A DNA stretch of 5,366 nt from Propionibacteriaceae bacterium (GTDB lineage: Bacteria; Actinomycetota; Actinomycetes; Propionibacteriales; Propionibacteriaceae), in NCBI GenBank assembly GCA_031254155.1, contig JAIRVA010000094.1, forward strand, positions 1-5,366, written 5' to 3'. Each line of letters starts with the position of its first letter. The first letter of the stretch is position 1. This document shows, piece by piece, positions 1-5,366 of the stretch. The notes below the pieces were generated by a model. The model had not been told where the DNA came from, made no database searches, and saw only the letters and a list, made by a program, of their open reading frames with translations. The translations under genes were made by a program, and so were the position numbers.

Positions 1-1
1 G

Positions 2-970
2 GACGCGCACCAGGCGGGGGTACGGTTGGACGCCATCCTGCCGCACATCGCGGAAGCGGGTGCGGTCGCCGGACGGCTGACCGAGGCGGGGGCCCGCCTG
101 CTCGACCCGTCGGGCCGGCTCACGCCGGGCATCCCGTTCTGTCCTCCGGAGGGCGACGCCGGGACGGGCATGATCGCCACCAACGCGGTCCGGCCGCGGA
201 CGGGGAACATCTCCGCCGGCACGTCGATTTTCGCCATGATCGTGCTCGACCACGAGCTGGCCCGCCTCCACCCCGAGATCGACATGGTCACGACGCCGGC
301 GGGCAGCCCGGTGGCACTGGTCCACAGCAACAACGGGGCCTCGGAGATCGACGCCTGGGCGGGGGTGTTCGCCCAGTTTGCCGCCCGGGCGGGGACGCCG
401 CTCGACACCAAGGCCGTCTTCGCCACGCTGTTCGGCGCCGCGCTGGAGGGCGAGGCGGACGGCGGCGGGCTCCTGGCCTACAACTACCTGGCCGGTGAGC
501 ACCTGACCGGCATCCCGGAGGGCCGCCCAGTCATCGTCCGGACCCCCGAGTCGCACCTCACGCTGGCGACCTTCGCGCGGACGCTCCTCATGAGCTCGTT
601 CTGCACGTTGAGCCTCGGCATGCGGATCCTGGCGAGCGAGAACGCGGTCGTCGACTCGATGTTCGCCCACGGCGGGATCTTCGCGACGAAGGGGGTGGCG
701 CAGCGCCTGTTGGCCGCGGCGATCAACACTCCGGTGGTGGTCGGGGCGACGGCTTCGGAGGGCGGCGCGTGGGGGATGGCGGTCCTCGCGGCGTACACCG
801 CCGACAACCACGGGTACGCGCTGGCCGATTTTTTGGACGAGGTGGTTTTCGCCTCGGCTGAGGTGACCACCGTGACACCAGATCCGGCGGACGTCGCGGG
901 GTATGAACGCTTCCTGGCGGCGTACGAGCGCGGTCTGGCCATCGAGCGGACGGCCATTACGGCCTGCTGA
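2..970 (+). CDS. araB: L-ribulokinase, FGGY carbohydrate kinase family (5' end missing)
   Basis: Catalyses ATP-dependent phosphorylation of L-ribulose to L-ribulose 5-phosphate in the cytoplasm. The reading frame is open to the left edge, so only the C-terminal 322 residues are seen; xylulokinase-like ribulokinases are usually about 530 residues, so roughly 200 N-terminal residues lie upstream. A TTG at 26 is not a credible start because matching sequence continues before it. Visible landmarks, numbered from the first codon in the window: PPEGDAGTGM near residues 48-57, whose Asp52 matches the catalytic base of FGGY kinases; TGNISAGTS shortly after, the C-terminal-domain phosphate/ATP loop; then the HGG and INTP...EGGAWG segments that form the nucleotide-binding part of the second actin-like domain. 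FGGY kinases differ in sugar specificity, so ribulokinase is assigned mainly from the adjoining araD and araA. The gene ends 12 nt before araD and is surely co-transcribed with it. No truncation is seen at the C-terminus. Confidence 0.87.
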   Translation, partial: DAHQAGVRLDAILPHIAEAGAVAGRLTEAGARLLDPSGRLTPGIPFCPPEGDAGTGMIATNAVRPRTGNISAGTSIFAMIVLDHELARLHPEIDMVTTPAGSPVALVHSNNGASEIDAWAGVFAQFAARAGTPLDTKAVFATLFGAALEGEADGGGLLAYNYLAGEHLTGIPEGRPVIVRTPESHLTLATFARTLLMSSFCTLSLGMRILASENAVVDSMFAHGGIFATKGVAQRLLAAAINTPVVVGATASEGGAWGMAVLAAYTADNHGYALADFLDEVVFASAEVTTVTPDPADVAGYERFLAAYERGLAIERTAITAC

Positions 971-982
971 GAAGGGAAAACG

Positions 983-1651
983 ATGAGTGACGTCGCAGAG
1001 GCGATCCGACAACTGCGGACCGAGGTCGCGAGCCTGCACGCGGAGTTGATCCGGTGGGGCCTGGTCGTGTGGACCGCGGGCAACATCTCGGCCCGGGTGC
1101 CCGGGGCCGATCTGCTGGTCATCAAGCCCTCGGGCGTGTCGTACGAAGACCTGACCCCGGAGAACATGGTCGTGACGGACTTCGACGGGAACTTGGTCGA
1201 GGGCGATTACGCGCCGTCCTCGGACACGTTCGCGCACGGGTACGTGTACGCGCACATGCCGGAGGTCGGCGGGGTCGTGCACACCCATTCGACGTACGCC
1301 ACGGCGTGGGCGGCCAGGCGCGAACCCATCCCCTGCGTACTCACGATGATGGGCGACGAGTTCGGCGGCGACATCCCCGTCGGCCCGTTCGCCCTGATCG
1401 GTGACGACTCCATCGGCCGCGGCATCGTGGAGACGCTGCGCGGCTCACGGTCGCGGGCCGTGCTCATGGCGAACCACGGCGTCTTCACCATCGGCAAATC
1501 CGCCCGCGCGGCCGTCAAGACGGCCGCCATGTGCGAAGAGGTTGCGAAAACCGTTCACGTCGCCCGTCAACTGGGCACGCCCCACCCCATTGACCCGGCC
1601 GACATCGACCGGTTGTACGACCGTTACACCAACGTGTACGGGCAGAAGTAG
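983..1651 (+). CDS. araD: L-ribulose-5-phosphate 4-epimerase
   Basis: Converts L-ribulose 5-phosphate to D-xylulose 5-phosphate by a zinc-dependent retro-aldol/aldol reaction in the cytoplasm; last step of the arabinose pathway. It is a class II aldolase/adducin-fold protein of 222 residues (E. coli AraD has 231). Visible: TAGNISAR (31-38) and KPSG (48-51), the phosphate-binding loops; SSDT (79-82), with Asp81 matching the metal-site Asp76 of the E. coli enzyme; HTHS (100-103), giving zinc ligands His100 and His102; Asp125, matching the catalytic Asp120; ANHG (163-166), giving the third zinc His165; and a C-terminal YGQK whose Tyr219 matches the catalytic Tyr229. These residues separate it from the related fuculose aldolases. 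The ATG is preceded by a GAAGGGA ribosome binding site at 971-977. It lies 12 nt after araB and 12 nt before araA, in one operon. Confidence 0.95.
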   Translation: MSDVAEAIRQLRTEVASLHAELIRWGLVVWTAGNISARVPGADLLVIKPSGVSYEDLTPENMVVTDFDGNLVEGDYAPSSDTFAHGYVYAHMPEVGGVVHTHSTYATAWAARREPIPCVLTMMGDEFGGDIPVGPFALIGDDSIGRGIVETLRGSRSRAVLMANHGVFTIGKSARAAVKTAAMCEEVAKTVHVARQLGTPHPIDPADIDRLYDRYTNVYGQK

Positions 1652-1663
1652 AAAGGTCCAGCC

Positions 1664-3154
1664 ATGACAGCGACAGTGTGGTTCCTCACCGGGTCCCAGC
1701 ATCTCTACGGGGAGGAGGCCCTGGCCCAGGTCGCCCTCAATTCGCAGGCGATCGTCGAGCAGATGAACGGGGCTTCCCCGGTCGTCCCCGTGACGTGGAA
1801 ACCCGTCCTGACCAGCAAGGATGCCATTCGGCGGGTCATGCTTGACGCCAACGCTGATGACGACTGCGTCGGTGTTGTCACGTGGATGCACACCTTCTCG
1901 CCGGCCAAGATGTGGATAGCCGGGCTCGACGCCCTGGCCAAGCCCATGCTCCACCTCCACACCCAGGCGAACGTCGAGCTGCCCTGGGCCGAGATCGACA
2001 TGGACTTCATGAACCTCAACCAGGCCGCCCACGGCGACCGGGAGTTCGGTTACATGGAGACGCGCCTCGGCGTGGCCCGGACCACCGTCGTCGGCCACGT
2101 CGGCGACCCCCGCGTGCAGGCCGAGGTCGACGTCTGGCTGCGGGCCGCGCTGGGCTTCCAGGCCGCGCACGCCCTCAACCTCGTCCGGTTTGGCGACAAC
2201 ATGCGCAACGTCGCCGTCACCGAGGGCGACAAGACCGAGGCCGAGCACGTCTTCGGCGTGTCGGTCAACACCTACGGCGTGAACGACCTGGTCGACGTCG
2301 TCGCCACGGTCGGCGACGCGGAGGCGGAGGCGTTGGCGGGGGAGTACGAGCGGTTGTACGCCGTGGAGCCGTGTCTGCGGGCCGGCGGCGGGCGCCACGA
2401 CTCCCTCACGTACTCCGCCAAGCTCGAGATCGCCATGCGGAGCTTCCTTGAAGCGCACGACGCGCTGGCCTTTACCACCAACTTCGAGGACCTGGGCGGG
2501 CTCAAGCAACTGCCGGGCCTGGCGGTCCAGCGGCTGACGGCGTCGGGGTACGGCTTCGGGGCCGAGGGTGACTGGAAGACCGCCGTCCTCGTCCGCGTGG
2601 CCAAGGTCATGGGGGCGGGTTTGCCGGGTGGTGCCTCGCTGATGGAGGATTACACGTACCACCTCGCCCCGGGCCAGGAGAAGATCCTGGGCGCACACAT
2701 GCTCGAGGTCTGCCCGAGCCTGACCACCGCGACGCCCCGGGTCGAGATCCACCCGCTCGGTATCGGCGACCGGGAGGACCCCGTCCGCTTCGTCTTCGAC
2801 GTCGACCCGGGCGCGGGCATCGTCGTCGGGATGTCCGACATGCGTGACCGTTTCCGCTTGACAGGCAATACGGTGACCGTCGTCGGCCCCGACGAGCCCA
2901 TGCCGAAGCTCCCCGTCGGCCGGGCGGTGTGGCGCCCGGATCCCGACTTCTACACCTCGGCGGCCTGCTGGCTGATGTCGGGCGCCTCCCACCACACGGT
3001 GATGTCCACCGCGCTGACGGCGGCGCACTGGCGGGAGTTCGCGCGCATGGTGGGTACGGAGTTCGCACTCATCGACTCGTCCACGACGCGGGACGCCTTC
3101 GAGGACCGGCTGCGCTGGAACGCCGCGTACTACCGGTTGGCGCGGGGGATCTAG
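1664..3154 (+). CDS. araA: L-arabinose isomerase
   Basis: Interconverts L-arabinose and L-ribulose, the first step of the pathway; a cytoplasmic, divalent-metal-dependent (usually Mn2+) isomerase, normally hexameric. The 496-residue product is full length for the family (E. coli AraA has 500). The N-terminus WFLTGSQHLYGEEAL is the typical family opening. The active-site set is complete: Glu301 in EGDWKT (301-306), Glu328 in MEDYTYH (327-333), His345 in GAHMLEVCPS (343-352) and a His-His pair at 443-444, matching E. coli Glu306, Glu333, His350 and His450. WMHTFSPAKMW (74-84) is another highly conserved family block. The ATG follows GAAAGG at 1651-1656, which overlaps the araD stop codon, with a 7-nt spacer. 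It is the last gene of the araB-araD-araA operon; the next gene points the other way. Long open frames antisense to it are by-products of high GC. Confidence 0.98.
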   Translation: MTATVWFLTGSQHLYGEEALAQVALNSQAIVEQMNGASPVVPVTWKPVLTSKDAIRRVMLDANADDDCVGVVTWMHTFSPAKMWIAGLDALAKPMLHLHTQANVELPWAEIDMDFMNLNQAAHGDREFGYMETRLGVARTTVVGHVGDPRVQAEVDVWLRAALGFQAAHALNLVRFGDNMRNVAVTEGDKTEAEHVFGVSVNTYGVNDLVDVVATVGDAEAEALAGEYERLYAVEPCLRAGGGRHDSLTYSAKLEIAMRSFLEAHDALAFTTNFEDLGGLKQLPGLAVQRLTASGYGFGAEGDWKTAVLVRVAKVMGAGLPGGASLMEDYTYHLAPGQEKILGAHMLEVCPSLTTATPRVEIHPLGIGDREDPVRFVFDVDPGAGIVVGMSDMRDRFRLTGNTVTVVGPDEPMPKLPVGRAVWRPDPDFYTSAACWLMSGASHHTVMSTALTAAHWREFARMVGTEFALIDSSTTRDAFEDRLRWNAAYYRLARGI

Positions 3155-3206
3155 GACAGGACGCCGCCCAGCCTATAGTTGGCCCTAACTCACTTTGCAA
3201 ACCCAC
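3155..3206. other. Convergent intergenic gap between araA and fic, AT-richer than its surroundings
   Basis: Only 52 bp separate the araA stop from the stop of the convergent fic gene. The right two thirds (about 3171-3206) are clearly richer in A and T than either neighbour. They contain a short imperfect inverted repeat (AGTT...AACT at 3177-3180 and 3187-3190), but there is no stable GC stem followed by a T-run on either strand, so no canonical intrinsic terminator can be called for either gene. Confidence 0.6.
3177..3190. repeat. Short imperfect palindrome
   Basis: AGTT and AACT are perfectly complementary arms around a 6-nt centre, and one inner G-T wobble could extend the pairing. It sits midway between two convergent stop codons. 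It could be a weak bidirectional hairpin or a chance match; the arms are short. Confidence 0.25.
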
Positions 3207-4019
3207 TTACGGCGAAATATAGGGATCTGACAGGGTTCGACGCACGGCGGCGCGGGCCTTCGCCGCGTAGTCAACCAGCGATTGCTCGATCACATCCAAC
3301 ATGTAGCTGATAAACGGTGCCGCGTCGATTTCCGGCTCGCGCGAGGACTGCAGGGCCCCGTAGTAGCGCTCCTGGCGCGCCCGGATGAGGGTTTCCACCG
3401 GCATCCAGGCGAAGACCGGTCGCCAGCGGCTGAGGATCAGCGTCTGCCACAGCCGGCCGATGCGGCCGTTGCCGTCCCGGAACGGATGGATGTGCTCGAT
3501 GAGGAAGTGGGTGGCACTGGAGACGATGAGTGGGTGATCGGTCGCCGTACTGCCCCACTCCAATAGTTCTGCGATCAGTCGAGGTACTTTCTGGTGGCGT
3601 GATCCCGTGTGAACCACATCGTGGGCGGCGTTGATGATCTCGACATCAACGGTGCGGAAGGCGCCCGGCTCCGTGACGAGACCTTCGGTCAGCAGGCGGT
3701 GGGCTCGCAGGAAGTCGCCGACTTGCCACGGATCCCAAGTGTCAAGGACATCGTACACGGCAAGGGCATTCTCGACCTCTTTGACATCGCGCGGTGGCGC
3801 TAGCACCAGCTCACCGTTGGCCACGCCCGCGACCTGGATGACCGACAACTGGTTTCCCTCGATCGCGGTGGACGAGTGGACCGACCAAATCCGGTTCGTC
3901 CGCCGCAACTCCAGCTTGTCCTTCGCCGCGTCCTCCAGCGCACCGACCCGGCCGACGAGTTCCGCGATGCGCTCAATCTGGTCGTCCCACGGCTGCCTGG
4001 TGTAGAACTCAGGTATCAC
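3207..4019 (-). CDS. Fic/DOC family protein, probable protein adenylyltransferase (class II, self-inhibited)
   Basis: Fic enzymes usually transfer AMP from ATP to a hydroxyl side chain of a target protein, and some also remove it. The GTG start at 4019 is chosen because GGAGG lies 6 nt upstream; it gives 270 residues. An in-frame ATG at 4100 would add 27 residues with no family-like character and would overlap the pyrB start codon. Domains: an N-terminal helical Fic_N-like region (about 1-85) containing STAIEGN (50-56), which fits the inhibitory helix pattern (S/T)xxxE(G/N) with Glu54 as the blocking glutamate; then the Fic core (about 95-215) with HPFRDGNGRIGR (178-189), including catalytic His178 and the anion-binding loop. 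WQTLILSRW (191-199) and FAWMPVE (203-209) follow as in the roughly 340-370-residue 'Fic family protein' architecture. Those relatives usually continue into a C-terminal winged helix, which is absent here: the protein stops about 30 residues after PFISYMLDVI. It looks intact as an enzyme. Its target is unknown, and it could be a housekeeping-type Fic or part of a toxin-antitoxin-like setup; no antitoxin gene is seen. Confidence 0.93.
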   Translation of the reverse strand: MIPEFYTRQPWDDQIERIAELVGRVGALEDAAKDKLELRRTNRIWSVHSSTAIEGNQLSVIQVAGVANGELVLAPPRDVKEVENALAVYDVLDTWDPWQVGDFLRAHRLLTEGLVTEPGAFRTVDVEIINAAHDVVHTGSRHQKVPRLIAELLEWGSTATDHPLIVSSATHFLIEHIHPFRDGNGRIGRLWQTLILSRWRPVFAWMPVETLIRARQERYYGALQSSREPEIDAAPFISYMLDVIEQSLVDYAAKARAAVRRTLSDPYISP

Positions 4020-4025
4020 AGCGTT

Positions 4026-4030
4026 CCTCC
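4026..4030 (-). promoter_or_regulatory. Ribosome binding site fixing the fic start
   Basis: On the minus strand GGAGG is followed by a 6-nt spacer and then the GTG at 4019. This near-ideal site decides in favour of the GTG start over the upstream ATG at 4100, which would place the site inside the coding sequence. Confidence 0.85.
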
Positions 4031-4051
4031 GATGATGTGCTCCATGGTACA

Positions 4052-4057
4052 CGTCAA
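4052..4057 (-). promoter_or_regulatory. Possible -35 element for fic
   Basis: On the minus strand the hexamer reads TTGACG, close to the consensus TTGACA, 32 bp before the fic GTG. No good -10 hexamer lies 16-18 bp downstream, so this is only a weak candidate. Confidence 0.25.
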
Positions 4058-4073
4058 GGCTGGCGTACGAGGC

Positions 4074-4082
4074 TGCTAAAGT
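4074..4082 (+). promoter_or_regulatory. Possible extended -10 element for pyrB
   Basis: TGCTAAAGT fits the extended -10 pattern TGnTAnnnT. No good -35 hexamer is present at the usual distance, which is tolerated with extended -10 promoters. Transcription from it would begin at about 4089, essentially at the ribosome binding site, leaving a leader of only about 10 nt. The real promoter may lie elsewhere. Confidence 0.3.
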
Positions 4083-4088
4083 AATCGC

Positions 4089-4093
4089 GGAGG
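4089..4093 (+). promoter_or_regulatory. Ribosome binding site of pyrB
   Basis: GGAGG with a 5-nt spacer to the ATG at 4099. It supports that start, which also places the family's N-terminal HLLSV motif at residues 13-17. Confidence 0.85.
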
Positions 4094-4098
4094 TCAGC

Positions 4099-5127
4099 AT
4101 GAGCCATGAGTTTGCCCCGTTTGGGCAGGGACGTCATTTGTTGTCAGTATTGCAGTTCGACCGGGAGAACCTGCGGGCATTGTTTGAGTTGGCGGACGCG
4201 GTTGATCCGATCGCCAAGCGCCAGGCCGTGTGTACGGTACTGGACGGCGCGATGCTGGGGTCGTTGTTTTTCGAGCCCAGTACGCGGACGCGGCTGAGCT
4301 TCGAGTCGGCGTTCCTCCGGCTCGGGGGGGAGGTGACGACGACGACCGGGTTCACGTTCTCGTCGATGGCGAAGGGGGAGTCGATCGCGGACACGTCGCG
4401 GGTGGTCTCGGGCTACTCTGATGTGCTCGTCGTCCGGCATCCGGACGAGGGCTCGGTGGGCGAGTTCGCGGCGGCGTCCGTCGTACCCGTGATCAACGCG
4501 GGCGACGGGACCGGGGAGCACCCGTCCCAGGCCCTGCTGGATCTCTACACCCTGGAGAAGGAGCTGACGGCCAGGGGAAAGACGGTGGATGGCTGCCGGA
4601 TCGCCATCCTGGGCGACCTGAAGTTCGGCCGGACGGTCCACTCCCTGATGAAGCTCATGAGCCTGCACGACGGCCTGGACTTCACCCTGTTTTCCCCGCC
4701 GGGCCTGGAGTTGCCGCCGGGGGTCAAGGAGTACGTGGAGGCACGGGGCCACGCGGTCCACGTCGTCACATCGGTCGCCGAGGCCGTCCGGGGTGTGGAC
4801 GTGATCTACGCCACCCGCGTCCAGCGCGAGCGGATGGCCACCGACCTGGCGCAGGCCAACGCCCACGGTGATCTGCTGAACCGGGCGATTTTGGCAGACG
4901 CGGGGAACCTGGACGCCATCATCATGCACCCGCTGCCCCGCGACTCACGTCCTGATTCGTACGACCTGTCTGATGACGTCGACGACCTGCCCGGGCTTGC
5001 GATCTTCCACCAGACCGACAACGGGCTGAACGTCCGGATGGCGATCTTCCTGACCGCCCTCGGGGTGTCCCTCGAAGCCGTCCACCTGACCACCAAGCAA
5101 CGTCCCTGGAAGGCGACGTTGCGCTGA
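4099..5127 (+). CDS. pyrB: Aspartate carbamoyltransferase catalytic chain, long subfamily
   Basis: Joins carbamoyl phosphate and L-aspartate to give N-carbamoyl-L-aspartate, the committed step of de novo pyrimidine synthesis, in the cytoplasm; the catalytic chain forms trimers. Key residues are present: FEPSTRTRLSFES (58-70), the carbamoyl-phosphate loop of domain 1; Lys92 in AKGES (the E. coli Lys84 loop contributed from a neighbouring chain); EHPSQALLDL (140-149) with catalytic His141; GDLKFGRTVHS (172-182) with Arg178, an aspartate ligand; TRVQRER (239-245) with Arg240 and Gln242; and HPLPR (277-281). The aspartate-site motifs exclude ornithine carbamoyltransferase. At 342 residues it exceeds the 311 of E. 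coli PyrB, with a longer N-terminus, an insert after HPLPR (DSRPDSYDLSDDVDDL, 282-297) and about 12 extra C-terminal residues. Recalled sequences of this longer type are from Shewanella/Pseudoalteromonas-like bacteria. No regulatory chain gene (pyrI) or other pyr gene adjoins it within the window. Start set by GGAGG at 4089-4093. Confidence 0.97.
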   Translation: MSHEFAPFGQGRHLLSVLQFDRENLRALFELADAVDPIAKRQAVCTVLDGAMLGSLFFEPSTRTRLSFESAFLRLGGEVTTTTGFTFSSMAKGESIADTSRVVSGYSDVLVVRHPDEGSVGEFAAASVVPVINAGDGTGEHPSQALLDLYTLEKELTARGKTVDGCRIAILGDLKFGRTVHSLMKLMSLHDGLDFTLFSPPGLELPPGVKEYVEARGHAVHVVTSVAEAVRGVDVIYATRVQRERMATDLAQANAHGDLLNRAILADAGNLDAIIMHPLPRDSRPDSYDLSDDVDDLPGLAIFHQTDNGLNVRMAIFLTALGVSLEAVHLTTKQRPWKATLR

Positions 5128-5144
5128 CACCTCAGCGGTGGTGC

Positions 5145-5172
5145 GGGCTTCGCCCCGGCCCTCGCCCAGGGC
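5145..5172 (+). terminator. Tandem GC hairpins after pyrB, possible transcription end
   Basis: Two adjacent stems, GGGC-TTC-GCCC (5145-5155) and GCCCT-cgccc-AGGGC (5158-5172), begin 18 nt after the pyrB stop. Neither is followed by a T-run, so they do not form a classical intrinsic terminator; high-GC bacteria sometimes use T-less hairpins or Rho instead. Tentative. Confidence 0.3.
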
Positions 5173-5214
5173 GCATACGGACGGCTCCCTTGTTTGCTGA
5201 CTCGGCCTGCCTCG

Positions 5215-5308
5215 CCGGCGCCTCCCCATGCGTCCTCGGATTGCCTTACTCGGGGACCTTCGGTCCCCGGGCAATCCTGCGGGCATGGGTCCCCTCCGAC
5301 GGGCGCGG
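5215..5308. repeat. Large nested imperfect inverted repeat
   Basis: Three perfectly complementary blocks are nested around a 3-nt loop (TTC, 5259-5261): CGGGGACC 5251-5258 with 5262-5269; GGATTGCC 5238-5245 with 5270-5277; CCCATGC 5225-5231 with 5283-5289. That is 23 paired positions with no mismatch inside the blocks. A 5-nt bulge (5246-5250) lies on the left arm only, and there is an internal loop of 6 versus 5 nt (5232-5237, 5278-5282). Weaker outer pairing of 5218-5222 with 5302-5306, and of 5215-5216 with 5307-5308, extends it. No T-run follows, so it is not a standard terminator. It could be a folded RNA, a dispersed palindromic repeat, or a small non-autonomous mobile element; the sequence alone cannot decide. 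Confidence 0.75.
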
Positions 5309-5366
5309 CCGGGTTTCCTCCCGGGGTCCAGTTCCTGACCGGGTCGCCACTTTCGCGCGTCCAGGG

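Larger units (their letters stand above)
4020..4098. promoter_or_regulatory. Divergent promoter region between fic and pyrB
   Basis: These 79 bp must hold the start signals of fic (leftward) and any pyrB promoter (rightward). Each end carries a strong ribosome binding site. Candidate promoter elements are listed separately. The space is too short for a long attenuator-type pyrimidine leader in front of pyrB, and no PyrR-binding or attenuator-like hairpin with a T-run is visible. Confidence 0.6.
5128..5366. other. Non-coding region rich in hairpins downstream of pyrB
   Basis: No convincing coding sequence is seen on either strand; open frames here are short, lack a good ribosome binding site or run antisense into pyrB. 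Instead there are at least five inverted repeats in succession: CACC/GGTG right after the pyrB stop (5128-5131 with 5137-5140), GGGC/GCCC, GCCCT/AGGGC, the large nested palindrome centred at 5260, and CCGGG/CCCGG (5309-5313 with 5320-5324). An alternative to the last pairs 5320-5322 with 5341-5343 and 5325-5328 with 5337-5340. The region runs off the right edge, so its true end is unknown. Confidence 0.6.

Noticed and set aside
26..970. Complete short kinase gene starting at TTG 26
   Set aside because: The frame is open upstream to the window edge, and FGGY kinases need an N-terminal half of about 200 more residues; this is a gene cut by the window, not a short gene.
1445..3028. 527-residue open frame on the minus strand, antisense to araD and araA
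   Set aside because: It is opposite two well-identified genes with complete active sites. The translation is dominated by Arg, Gly, Val, Asp and His without any recognisable domain, as expected for a GC-rich antisense frame.
3172..3223. CCTATA (3172-3177) and TATAGG (3218-3223) as terminal inverted repeats of a small mobile element
   Set aside because: Six-base arms 40 bp apart, one of them inside the fic coding sequence, are likely chance; there is no transposase or target duplication.
4144..4929. 261-residue open frame on the minus strand inside pyrB
   Set aside because: It lies antisense to a complete pyrB. Its composition is that of a reverse-strand shadow, and no domain is recognisable.
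4945..5286. 113-residue minus-strand frame from the palindromic region into pyrB
   Set aside because: Its start lies within the large inverted repeat and the rest is antisense to pyrB. No good ribosome binding site or family motif is seen.
5215..5308. Classical Rho-independent terminator of pyrB
   Set aside because: The stem is far larger than usual, has internal loops, and no T-run follows it on either strand. It is reported as an unexplained inverted repeat instead.
1..5366. CRISPR array, tRNA or rRNA genes, insertion sequence
   Set aside because: No regularly spaced direct repeats, tRNA cloverleaf, rRNA-like blocks or transposase motifs were found when reading both strands by eye.

Overview
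This window comes from a high-GC bacterium. Codon third positions are dominated by G and C, and Shine-Dalgarno-type ribosome binding sites precede every gene whose start is visible. The gene order araB-araD-araA and the high GC would fit an Actinomycetota-like genome. That placement is an inference: no rRNA, ribosomal protein or other phylogenetic marker is present, and other high-GC phyla are possible.

Layout. Positions 2-3154 on the + strand hold a tight three-gene L-arabinose operon, araB (5' end cut off by the window edge), araD and araA, with only 12 nt between successive genes. Together they encode the route L-arabinose -> L-ribulose (AraA) -> L-ribulose 5-phosphate (AraB) -> D-xylulose 5-phosphate (AraD), which feeds the pentose phosphate pathway. 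The transporter and regulator expected with such an operon are not in view. A short, relatively AT-rich gap (3155-3206) separates araA from a convergent minus-strand gene (3207-4019) for a Fic-family AMP-transferase-like protein. It has an intact active-site motif and a built-in inhibitory motif, but lacks the C-terminal winged-helix domain common in its closest architecture. A 79-bp divergent region (4020-4098) separates fic from pyrB (4099-5127, +), a complete aspartate carbamoyltransferase of the longer subfamily, standing alone without pyrI, pyrC or other pyrimidine genes in view.

The last 239 bases (5128-5366) contain no convincing gene but are packed with inverted repeats. The main one is a nested imperfect palindrome (core 5225-5289, arms traceable to 5215-5308) with three perfectly paired blocks separated by asymmetric internal loops. 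It is the least explained structure in the window.

How the genes work together: the three ara genes form one catabolic unit. PyrB is a core enzyme of de novo pyrimidine synthesis and has no evident link to arabinose. Fic is probably an accessory gene between the two; nothing in the sequence shows its target.
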